From NCBI RefSeq assembly GCF_029227915.1, contig NC_079876.1, forward strand, positions 32,717,828 to 32,781,827: a DNA stretch of 64,000 bases, read 5' to 3'. The translations under genes and the position numbers were made by a program. The notes below the pieces were generated by a model, which searched no databases, was not told the DNA's origin, and saw nothing but the letters and a program-made list of their open reading frames with translations. Positions 36,201-45,830 of the stretch are shown one piece after another (the first letter of the stretch is position 1; every line of letters starts with the position of its first letter). Source of the DNA: Hydractinia symbiolongicarpus. Its lineage: Eukaryota; Cnidaria; Hydrozoa; Anthoathecata; Hydractiniidae.

Positions 36201-39200
36201 AAATTTAGGCAAGGTCCACTTTTTGGCAACCGAAAATATTTGACGAAAACAGTTAAAGTCACTAAATTTGTTTAAAAAGTTATTTTCCATTAAATTTGTT
36301 TATTTTAACCACAGTATGTTATTTTATTTTATATTTCGCAGCGGTCGAAACTTTGTACTTTACAGATTAAAATTATTCCAATGCAAAATTGAGGCGTAGC
36401 AATTTTTAAGGCTAAATTGGTGTTTGAACTGCACTGTTAAGTTGAGTGATATTAGAAATGAGTTTTTATGATTTTATTTTTAGCATCTAGACACTTGCCC
36501 ACCTACATATCTGATTACTCTATGAATAAGGATACGTTATAATGAGTGACCAAGTGTGACTCCTAGCTAAAAAAAACTACGAGACAGATACAGGCAGCTT
36601 TTTGACAATTTTTAATTTGGTTCATAAAAAATGTAGGTAGCTTCGCCCTGGTTAGTTAAATAAAGTTTCCCAGCAAACACAAAATAAGACATTTTGGAAT
36701 TGTTTTTAATATTATAGCTAGCTAGGTATCTTTTTAATGGGCATGAAACTATTAGTTTAGAAAAAAACCCACTGTTTTCTTTACTGTGTTCAATGAGCTA
36801 CATTATTTTGGCTGTACTAGTAGCTATATAAATCTTGAATGACATGCTAGCAATCCCTCTTTGATCAGCACAGTGATATTTCTAAGACTATTAAAACTTG
36901 TGATGTAACTAACAACCAAAATAAGGTTTCTTTCTCTTTTGACTGCCAACTTTTCATAATGAGTGTACCCCACAACTTGAAGCAATTAAATTAATAACCA
37001 AGTTTAGGCCTTGAACCTTCTTAATATACAATCTTATGTCAATACTGAGTATCCTTCATTTAAATAATTGTAAAATCAATATATCGCACCAGTTTAAAAA
37101 GTAAAAATACAAAGGAAAAAGTGAATAATTCTCTTCGTACTGCATGTTTTTCTTAGCAAATGCCTTACACTCTGCGGGGGATATAAAAATTTGTCCCTAC
37201 AAGTGCCTCGCTAGTGTCCAGACCTGCGCGGTATGAAACTCCGTAATTTTAATCTAAGGGTGGGTGGGTGGTTAAATTCTATCGACTTGAGATGATTCTT
37301 AAGACGATACACCTTAAAAAGAGTAGGAGACATGATAAAGGCGCGCCAAAGAAACAAAAATAAATTCATTTACCTGCACTGTTAACACCATCTGTGCATA
37401 CAGGTTGCTTTAGTGCATTCAGGCAAAGTACATTATATTTGTAACTCCATTCCAAAGGAGAGGCTTGACCACAGGAAGGAGGCAAAGAACTTTTCTCTTG
37501 TGTGCCTATTGCCTTAAGTACAACTTTAGATTTTAAATCAGTCGCGAATTCCATAGTACGTCCGACAAGCACGTTTTTATCTTTGGTTTTTATAAAAAAT
37601 TCTGTACATGATTCAACTACATAAAACAGCGATAAAGCGGTCCAAAGTGACTTTAGTGCAAGCTATAAGAAAAAAATACCAACTTAATCTAATACATCCG
37701 ATTCTCAACTGTTTGTATATTAAAAAAAACAAATTAGTCAATAAAAATTTGTTGCACATAAAAACATAAAACTTTTAAGCAACTCAACTCTGAAATTTTT
37801 TCTGCGAATTGTTTCCCAGTTTAGCATGCTCTATACACAAATTCTCTCGTATGAAAAATTGTTTGGAAACGCTAACTCTCTAGAGGGATCTCTAATATTA
37901 AAAAAAAGAATTACAAAACGGTTCGAGAGAAACAAATTGATTACATTTATCTGCGTATTTCCGCATTACAACACTTTCTTAGTGAAAGCAACATCTTATC
38001 ATGTCTTTGAGTTATAATAAAGTAAACTTGATATTCTTTATACCCAAAAGTTTGAACTACAATCCCGGTCAAAAATAATGGCAGTAAACCCTTTTTACAC
38101 GTGTAGCAAGAGCAAGATAAGTACAAAGCCCCCTTTCCCCCAGTATCAATGTTCAAACGTTGTGCTAACGCGTTTCCAAACATTGATAATGGGGGAGAGG
38201 GGGTAAGAAAGAATTATACTGCACTTTTTGTAGCTTACTGCCAATATATTTTGACCGGGATTGTCTCTGAAATTTTAGACTTAGAATTTTTTCGGCAATT
38301 TTTTGCAGTAATTTTTTTGACTTAATTTTTAAATTAATTCTAAAGGTGGATACTATATATATGTTTTGAAGTATGTACCAGCATTGTTTCTTTTGTTCCA
38401 TGCTAAAATTGGAAACAATAGAAATGCTAAAACAATAGATGACGAGGCGAATGGGGCATTTTTCGATAATCGCGAGACATTATAATATTCCGTGAAAAAT
38501 TGTAGTTAGATGAATACGTTATTGTTACTAATTTTTGTGGGTATTAATTTTGACGCAGTTGTGCGAAAAAAAATTATTTGCGCGCAAAATTTAGTACAGA
38601 AGCAACGCGCAAAATGTTTTGGGTGAAAAGTACTACGCGCAAAAAATATATATATACCTTTTCAAGAATGAAAGGGTACATGTATATTGAGTCAAAAATT
38701 CAGAAAATTAGTACCAATAAGGTAGTGCTAAGCTCTGTAAGGGAAGATCAAACTGAAAAAAAACCTTGTTTATGTTTGTTTTGCATGTAAGGTTGGCACT
38801 TGTGCAAAAGCACAAAGGTGCCAGAACAAAATATTAAGTTTTTAAAGATATTTAGCTGTAATTTCCATGCGTCACAGTGCGTCACTAATGCGTCACTCGG
38901 TTTTTTGCATGTGTTTAACTGTCAAATGTATGCGTCACATGCGTCACAACATTTTTTTTAAGAAATATGTACTATTCTTTTAAAACTTTAGATGTGACGT
39001 ACGTGACGCATTAAATTCCTTCACAGCGTAGTACTATATAGCTTGTGACGCATATGTGACGCACTTGTGACGCATGGAATATAAGAACTTTTAAATACGA
39101 ACATAGTTTTTATATATATATTATACATTTTAGGCATCCATGCCTTTAATAACCGGGGTGCAAAAACAGTGCGGGCAAGGTTCTAGCTAAGTCTTTCATC

Positions 39201-40933
39201 GATTCCTTTAGGATTTCTTCAATGTATTTAAATTCTCGTCCTCTTGAACTCATCATATCTGTTTCGCGTTGATCTCTGGCTATATTTTTCAACATGTTTA
39301 ATTGAACCTTTGCTTGTAGCCAAAATTAGCATGGAATTCTCCCTGCCTATAACCATGTCAATGGCAAACTGGTTTTTAGGCCTTGGCAGGTATTTTATAC
39401 CTTATTTTATACGTTATTTTAGGCTAGGATGAGAGCTTATTTCTTGTGTAGAATATCATTTGATTTTACTTTCGTTTTCTTCGAATTTTGGCGGCTAATT
39501 TTTCTTATCATTTCACTGGATTTGTTACAGAATAGTAGTTTCATAGAACCTAGGCTCTAGTCCACGTGTGTGTGTAACAAATTCGAGTTACAGAGGCCGT
39601 TTTGACTTTCTCTAGGAAAAAAAAGGCCACAACTCTTTTCAATTTTTTTTCTTGAAATTCAGACAATCCCGGTCAAAAATAATGGCAGCAAAACCTTTTT
39701 ACACGTGTAGCAAGAGCAAGATAAGTACAAAGCCCCCTTTCCCCCAGTATCAATGTTCAAAAGTTGTGCTAACGCGTTTCCAAACATTGATAATGGGGGA
39801 GAGGGGGTAAGAAAGAATTATACTGCACTTTTTGTAGCTTACTGCCAATATATTTTGACCGGGATTGTAGCTATTTGTGACACAATAATCACTATAATTC
39901 TGTTCATAGTGTTTGCTAAATGACAGTTTTTTGACAATCCTCGAAATAGATAAATACATCAGCTGACAAGTGCTTCGTAGCCTGTAAGACAAATCTGTAG
40001 ACGTCGGCATTTTAAAGAAATTAACCCTACGTCCAGGTTCATTAAATAAAAAAATAGGCTATGCTAAGGTTAGCAAGCGTTAGTACAGGTTAAAGTTTCG
40101 AATATAACCAAATAAGCTTAGATTCTTAGATCCTAAGCCCGTTTGTGAACATTGATAAGTGAAATTTGACCAATTAAAAATGCATCTATCTAATAAGACT
40201 GTTATTCCATTAATTTTTTATTAAGATTTCTTTTATGTTTCTTTACTTTTTTATTTTTTTTTTTGTTTAAAGTTTTATTTAGTCCAAATAATTTGGCTAT
40301 TTTTTTTCAACTACATGAAGTTTTACGAAGCTTTTTGCAACAGCAGTTACATCCTTAGTTGTCATTAGAGATGGTAATCAAAACAAAGTCTTTTGCACAT
40401 TTGATATACGTATTATGCGAGAAGAAAGTTTAAAATCTTTAAACGACTCCTTGTATTTTAAGTGAGCTGGTAAAGCGTTCCATACAAGAGAGTTTCTCTA
40501 AACTTATATGGACATATTTCAAAACTATTGACGGTTGCCGTGGGTGCAGTGAACGAGTTTGTTTTTCGGAAGGAATATGGTACTCCTTAAACTTAAAAAA
40601 TTCTAGGTTGGACTTGTCGCTGAGGTATTTGCCAAAACTACCACAAGTAGACAGAAGAAGAGTTTGTGTCAAAGTTTTTGAGTTTTTTATAGTGGAGTTG
40701 CCGGGTCAAAACACAATAATCAAAATATTAAATTCTCGATTTTTTTAATATGATGAGTTAAACGTACTCATATTTGCTTGCGATAGCGCCATTTTGGAAG
40801 AAAATACGTAAACAGGTATTTTTAAGATTTTCTAAAAATGGCATTGGTGACAAAACATCAACAAAGTTTAAAGTGTCAAAAAAACACGTATATAATTTAA
40901 GTAGTTTAACAAATTAATTTTAAAACTTACCAT
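30238..40933 (-). CDS. Choloylglycine hydrolase/penicillin V acylase-like Ntn-hydrolase, copy A
   Basis: Exons on the minus strand: 37374-37662, 31779-31889, 30882-31343 and 30238-30470, preceded by a first exon that is probably only the ATG at 40931-40933 (followed by a perfect GTAAGT donor). An alternative is an exon ending near 38658. With the ATG exon the protein is 365 aa. It starts with a hydrophobic leader, then the predicted N-terminal nucleophile Cys (VVES|CTEFF). Known active-site residues of bile-salt hydrolase / penicillin V acylase are all matched: Cys, Arg and Glu (for Asp) in VGRTMEF at +16 and +19, Asn in DGVNSAG, Asn in TTNSPPYD and Arg in TPPSRF. The family cleaves linear amide bonds; the substrate here is unknown. 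Unlike copy B it ends in a hydrophobic tail (IFIVFFLVIALF) after a Ser/Gly-rich stretch, resembling a GPI-attachment signal. Introns 1 and 2 (3.3 and 5.5 kb) are filled with repeats. Confidence 0.8.
32545..32712. repeat. Nested foldback element in intron 2 of copy A
   Basis: Three nested or adjacent inverted repeats. The outer arms are AGTAGCAGCTAAGCTAGC near 32550 and its near complement GCTAGCTAGCTGCTACTG near 32690-32708. Inside are CTCTTATG / CATAAGAG arms (about 32617-32649) and a perfect 18-bp stem with a 4-nt loop (32653-32670, 32675-32692; CTCAAAAATCCGTCCTAA). The sequence could extrude a cruciform or fold as RNA. It is most likely a foldback or MITE-like insertion. Confidence 0.7.
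33261..33287. repeat. TA dinucleotide microsatellite
   Basis: Uninterrupted alternating TA run of 27 bases in intron 2 of hydrolase copy A. Confidence 0.95.
34229..34297 (+). repeat. tRNA-like SINE head, copy 1
   Basis: Sixty-nine bases with a perfect 7-bp acceptor stem (GCCCTGT / ACAGGGC), a D-arm/A-box-like TGGTCTAATGGC and a B-box-like AGTTCGAATCC. The anticodon arm is decayed and too short. The same head occurs at 34784-34852, and both are followed by AGGAAAAACAT and a TTGCAC block, so the repeated unit extends past the tRNA part. This indicates a tRNA-derived SINE rather than a working tRNA gene. Confidence 0.65.
34395..34626 (+). pseudogene. LINE reverse transcriptase fragment, frameshifted
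   Basis: The plus strand encodes LPQGSVLG, then after a one-base shift GPLLFLLYIDDF, followed by HHHPYADNTLIISSH and LVSQVELEPSQVDLWLNNN. These match the order of motifs in non-LTR retrotransposon reverse transcriptases (PQGSVLGP, YIDD, YADD, then a WL-NK stretch). The catalytic YADD is YADN, and the frame is broken within the run of Cs after GTTGGG. Only about 75 codons remain, in an intron of hydrolase copy A and antisense to it. It is a dead relic. Confidence 0.85.
34784..34852 (+). repeat. tRNA-like SINE head, copy 2
   Basis: Better preserved copy of the element at 34229. It has a perfect 7-bp acceptor stem, a perfect 5-bp T-stem with a 7-nt loop (CCAGG TTCAAAT CCTGG) and a D-arm pairing GTC/GAC. 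The anticodon stem (CTCAT/ATGAG) closes a loop of only four bases (GCAA), which is not a normal tRNA. The downstream block AGGAAAAACATAATTAT matches copy 1. Confidence 0.65.
35008..35350. repeat. TGCC-rich low-complexity tract with internal duplication
   Basis: Strand-asymmetric C/T-rich sequence built on TGCC/TTGCC words. A block of about 117 bases starting at 35046 recurs at about 35202 (both begin CCTACCCTTCC and contain CCCCTGCCTTGCTGATTCC). Open frames here (35166-35430) are low-complexity products of the repeat and not genes. Confidence 0.85.
38060..38265. mobile_element. 206-bp foldback MITE, copy 1
   Basis: Nearly identical to 39663-39868. The termini are inverted repeats: ACAATCCCGGTCAAAA at the left and its complement at the right, extending to GGCAGTAA with small differences. 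The interior is also partly palindromic (CCCCCAGTATCAATGTT against AACATTGATAATGGGGG). It is flanked on each side by CT, suggesting a 2-bp target duplication. It has no coding capacity, so it is a non-autonomous DNA element. It lies in intron 1 of hydrolase copy A. Confidence 0.85.
38855..39088. mobile_element. Palindromic element built on TGCGTCAC motifs
   Basis: The left arm has TTTCCATGCGTCACAGTGCG followed by more TGCGTCAC words. The right arm has the complementary GTGACGCATATGTGACGCAC and then GTGACGCATGGAATA. A second, inner pair of inverted motifs (ATGCGTCACATGCGTCAC against GTGACGTACGTGACGCAT) lies between. The whole resembles a foldback or MITE element with sub-terminal repeats. Confidence 0.7.
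39663..39868. mobile_element. 206-bp foldback MITE, copy 2
   Basis: Second copy of the element at 38060-38265, in the same orientation with only a few base differences. Terminal inverted repeats are ACAATCCCGGTCAAAA and complement. It is flanked on both sides by AG, again consistent with a 2-bp duplication. The high similarity of the two copies implies recent mobility. Confidence 0.85.
40390..40680 (-). pseudogene. 3' end of a LINE ORF2, frameshifted relic
   Basis: The minus strand encodes, in shifting frames, PTATVNSFEICPYKFR, then RNSLVWNALPAHLKYKES and FKDFKLSSRIIR. Such a WNxLP ... SFK stretch is typical of the C-terminus of LINE reverse transcriptase polyproteins in animals. At least one frameshift separates the two parts, and no full RT domain is present. 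It lies in intron 1 of hydrolase copy A in the same orientation, so it can be mistaken for an exon. Confidence 0.7.
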
Positions 40934-42482
40934 TTTTATTTAAAAGTATGTGGACTCGTCAATAAACGGTATAGACTAAGCTAAAGCAATCAATATTTAT
41001 TCACGTGAAAAAAAGAATGCTTATTACAATCAACAAACACTTTAGAAAACCTTAGCAACTATATTTACTTTATAATGGCTTTTCACCACAGTTGTGCCGC
41101 TTCATGTTACTTTTAGATTAAACCTAAGCCTCTCCATTAATTTCTCTATGTGTCGACAAACATGGATGACAACTGACAAGCAAAATTTTTTCTAAATTGA
41201 ATGTAATTTTTAGTGACTTTATAAGCACATACTCCAAGGTCTCCATGACCCACATTTATGGCAAAACTTGTCCTAATAAAACAAGGAAACTTTACACAAT
41301 ATCTTAAAACTCATTATGCATATAAAACATTCAAATTTGATATGTATAATGTTCACAAGTTTACAAGTATCATTGAATGAAAACAAATGTAAATGTTCAC
41401 GCAGTATAAAGCTCTCTTTTATTACATTTACTACGTCAAAGTTTACAATCGTTTTGCTCACGTCCGACGGTCAATCGTTTCACCATTTAAAGCGTGGTAG
41501 TAATATCGGAAGATTATTTCTAAACTGTTGTGGTACCGCTAGAAAGTCAATGAAAAGAAGTTTTTAAGTAGTTTTCACTTCCTTGAGATACTGTGAAGTT
41601 TTCAGAACTACTGCATAATTCTATTTTACTTTCGTTTTCGTTATAACCATGTCTTTTTTCATTTTTCTTAGGGTTTTTCTTCTTTTTTTGAATTTCTGGT
41701 TGATTTAACTTTTTGGCACCGAATGCGCTTGCAAAATTGTATGTGTATCACTCCCCCTTGCTCACACGATATGGAATTACGCAGAGACGGGGGAAAACTA
41801 ATATATACTCGAATTGTAGCTGGTTGTATCAAATTAGTTTACTATATTATCTTCAGTAAATCAACATAGACTTTCTAAAAAAACCATTCGGAGACTGCTT
41901 CGGTTTAGTTTTTCTTCTTTGTAGTTGTTGTGTGTATTTTTAATGACAGTTAGTTAGAACTGCTGCATATACTGAACAAAATGATTACATGAAAACATCT
42001 ATAATAAATGAAAAGACGAAATTTTTCAAATACGCACCAATACCAAATGCGATACATTTTTGCCGACTTTGTTTTCACTATACTAATCACGACGCCTGAT
42101 TTTTTAAAAAAACAATCTACGATTTTCGCAACCAGGAAGAATCCAAGATTTTCGCTTTAAAAAACAATTCAATATATTTTCTCGGCTGAATGAACGAAGA
42201 CCATTTTGATTCTTAGAAAAACAATCCAAGATTTTCGCGGCTGAATGAACGAAGGCCATTATGAGTTTGAAATTGGTCATGTGCAATGTGTGGTCAGTGT
42301 GTAGAAGGTTTGTAGGCCTATTTGACTTTTTTATCTTTTAAAAGTTTCATATTTTTTTTAATATTTGTTTTATGTATGTTTTTAGATGTTAAGATATATA
42401 TATTGTCACGTTTTTTAGTCACGTACAGATCTTAAACGCACCAGTTTTAGGACTTTTGGCTAGAAACGAAGATTTTGAAGGC

Positions 42483-43370
42483 TAGCTAGCTAGAGCCTTA
42501 GTCTTGACTATTCAGTTTGGTACAACAGCTATTTATCCCAGCTTGGAGGAAAGAATACGGAAGGAGAAACAACTTCATTTCTGTACGCTTTAAATGTATT
42601 GAATTTTCTATTGTTTTTAATTTCAAAAGAATCAGTGCGTGAGGTGCTCGACCGAGTCTTTTTCGCAAAAAATTGATCAAATTCCATATTCTCCTTTAAT
42701 AGGGGCTACCTTTTTTCTATTGAAATCTGACTGTAACACGCTGCAGGCACGTGATATTTGTATGGAAAGTGTGCCTAATATAAGACGGTAAACAATGCTG
42801 TTAAAAACTTCAACAATACGTTTGGAAATAAGCGTTTAACCATGATATTAACCTATTTTTGCAGGCTTGAGTATACCACTTTGATCATGAAAAACAATAT
42901 AGATAGATATGCGCCGGACGAGTGCCGACAAAATGTGTGCTGGATTAATGTTTATTCTAACTAAAGAAATAACTTCTTATAACAGAACGTCGTTTTAAAA
43001 CGAGATATAAACTTTTTCATTTTGTTTACAAAAGTGTCGAGCATGTGCTTCTTCTCTAATTATGTTAACATAAGAACAAAAGAAATTTTACCGATTTCAA
43101 TATGGCTTCTTGTTTTGATAATATTCAAATTCATCATCAAATTATCTAATTGTTTTTATAACCAATCATAGTTGCGAATTGTTATTCACGAATAATTTAG
43201 TCACACAACCGCCAAAATTTCAAATTAAGTTTCTATACAGACACCTGCTAGAACCTCACGCAGTGTTTCAATAGATTTAAAAGAGTTGTTTCTCCTTCCG
43301 TATTCTTTCCTCCAAGATCCCAGCCAATATAATTTATTTTTATGTTGAAGTTGTGTCTAGCTAGCTCCTT
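42483..43370. mobile_element. Candidate element with inverted terminal arms
   Basis: The arm near 42536-42580 (AGCTTGGAGGAAAGAATACG, then GAAGGAGAAACAAC) is matched in inverted orientation near 43283-43315 (GTTGTTTCTCCTTCCG, then TATTCTTTCCTCCAAG). Weaker similarity extends outward to GCTAGCTAGCT words on both sides (42483 and 43362). The roughly 700-bp interior has no coding capacity. It is probably a non-autonomous DNA transposon, but its exact ends and target duplication are not resolved. Confidence 0.55.
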
Positions 43371-44400
43371 TTTTAGCTACCTCTGGCTAAAAAGTGAAAG
43401 TAGCCAAATGCAGTTAGGCTGCAACACAATTCTTAACAATTTTCATGCTAAATGCAGTTGACAGCGTCTAATTATATTACTGTTTTAAAAACTTATGCTT
43501 CAAAACAAAATTGCTGAGTATTTTATTAACTGAACATGATAACGACAGGCGGTTTCCTGAATTTTTTTAACCAAAGTTGCGATAAAGTTTTTTGAAAAAT
43601 GGTGTTACGCCTTTACTAATGCGCCACATGGTTTACCTGTACTAAGCGAATAGTCCAATGTTAACGACCGGGCTGTTTCCTGTGTGTGTTTCTGTTTAAC
43701 TGAAGTTGCGATAACGCTTTTTACAGAAAAGAGTACTACACCTAAATGGATGTTTCACATTGTTTACCTATACTAAGTGCTCAGCTTAACTTTTTTTTAA
43801 ACTTTCACCAGGAATATTCTCTGAAAAAAAAGAAGGTTGGCCAGCTGTTTTTGCTATGACGGGATTACAATGAATTGTAATCTGTGTTTTTATTTTAGCT
43901 TAAGTTGTCGAAAGTTATTTTTCAATATGTTACGCCGGAAACAACATAAAGTTGTGTGCACTTCCTTGACTTTCTACAATACTTTATAGCTGTACTAAAT
44001 CGCTTTGCCTGAATGTGTGGTACAGTTGACGGTTCTTATTAATCACTCATCCGGGCATTTAACGCCGGGTAACACAACTACTTGTGGCTTAACCTGGTGT
44101 TTTAACAGAGTGTATCCTGTGTTTTGCAAACCAAAGCTGTAATACAGTTTTTTTCAATAGGGTATTATCGCTATACGCCTGTACAACACCGTTTCACTGT
44201 ACTAAACACTCAGCCCAGTGTCACGATTAATTTCATTCACAAAAACTTATTCCGCAAAATAAAATAATATTGACCGATTGTTTTTGCTATAATGGAGTAA
44301 CAACGGATTGTAAACTCTGTTTCTATTTCAGCTATCGTTGCGGAAAAGTTAATTTTGGAAATATATGTTACAGTCGCAACACTATCAGATTAGCACTGCA
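43370..44400 (+). repeat. Large dispersed repeat family, copy R1
   Basis: Contains several 120-140 bp sub-repeats with a TTTCCTGTGT block, a GTTGCGATAA block, a TACGCC block and TTTACCTGTACTAAGC followed by CAGTCCAATGTTAACGA-like sequence (43549-43790 and 44090-44227). The same words occur inverted at 58725-59530 and in the same orientation at 63440-64000. It also shares a stem-like CCGGGCATTTAACGCCGGG segment with copy R3. No protein is encoded. Confidence 0.65.
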
Positions 44401-45830
44401 GGTAAACTAATCTGCGCCCTCTTCAGCATTGCATCACAGCGTAAAAAAAATTTTTTCCCTGAAAAAAGTGATCTAACTAATGCATCTGTCGAGGTAGATA
44501 GCCAGCTGTTTATGGTGCTTATTACGTCCAATGTGCATTGTAGTTTTAGCGATTTAGCTATAATTTATATGGATAATATCAACATACAGTTTTAGTGCCA
44601 CTTATACGTGCAAGATATGTAATAATTAGCATGCGTTTAGAAATTTTTGTAACTGGAACCGGACAGTCTAAAAAAGTTCTCTGTTGACTGATTAGGTTCG
44701 ATCAATCTTTAGGCCAATTTCATAAAGATTAATAGTGAAATAACTGCTAAAGAAGAAAAGTTATCTTGAAACTGTGTTTTTCAGACTTTTTTTATAAGAA
44801 ACCAGTCAAAAGAGACCAAAGGCTCAAAAATTTTAGGAAAGTGAAAAAAATTTCTAACAAGAAACTTAATGTATAAGTAATATAATAGGTAACATTATTA
44901 ATCAACTTTTAAAAAAAATCATATTTTATTTGAAACGCTTAAGAAAAGGTAGGAAAAGGGTAGCAAATGTCGTTCGTATAGCTGTACCCAAACTGTCCAA
45001 AAACCCTTGTAAATCAGATATCTTCTTTTTAAGAAATTTTTAAAGTCTATTGGATAATCCATGCTGAGCTAAAAGCTTAGGTTTCTTACAGAAAAAAGAA
45101 AAATTTCAATCAAGGATAGAAATTATTTTTTTTTAGCTTGTGGACGATTCTTTTCTTGCTTACATAAGAACCAAACGAGGCTATGTTTTAAAGTTTTAAT
45201 CTTCTATTTAAAACAAAGTATAAACTTATCAGACTGCAAAAGGATCAAAAAATAAAAACAGTTAGCCTCATGTCGGATTTTACTGGTTTTTAAAAAATGT
45301 ACAATTGAAAAATAATATTATATTAGCTACATTTTCTAAATTGAAGAACACAGGCAATTTTAAGAAGGGCGATTGAATATAAGACTTGGTTTTCAAGAGA
45401 TTTTTACCGTGGAAACTATATGCCGCAAATATAGTGTAAGTGATGAAATATCTTGATGCAAGACAGTCTTGTTGTCAATGTTTACAATATAGTCTTTACA
45501 ATGTTGCACAGGTGATAAGAAACGGTTGTGGCTAATGTAACTTGCAGGAACACTTTTCTATTCTTTAAATCTTTTAAAAAGCCAAACACGTTGTCAAGAA
45601 AATGAAAAACCTTTATTTAAGTTCTGAAACAAAACCTGTTGTGTATGCAATATTCGCATACAATAAACACATCAAACAATTATTAGGAATATTTTTATGC
45701 TGATGTAACACAAACTGAAATGTCCCTAAGCTATAGCGTAAATAAAAACAAAACAGAAACATGACAACTTTAGATACAAACACAAAAAATCAGTATTAAC
45801 ATCAATAGAGTACAATTGTCAGTTGTATCT

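Larger units (their letters stand above)
40934..45830. other. Region between hydrolase copies A and B
   Basis: No supportable gene. It would contain the promoter of copy A (right of 40933) and the 3' end of copy B (left of 45831). A possible copy B polyadenylation hexamer AATAAA lies on the minus strand at 45612-45617, about 214 bases after its stop. The middle is occupied by an element with inverted arms (42483-43370) and a member of the large repeat family (43370-44400). About 44620-45600 is AT-rich with nothing recognisable. Confidence 0.55.

Noticed and set aside
40390-40680. Additional exon of hydrolase copy A
   Set aside because: It lies between the candidate first exon and exon 2 in the same orientation, but the encoded residues (NSLVWNALPAHLK) match LINE reverse transcriptase C-termini and the frame is broken.
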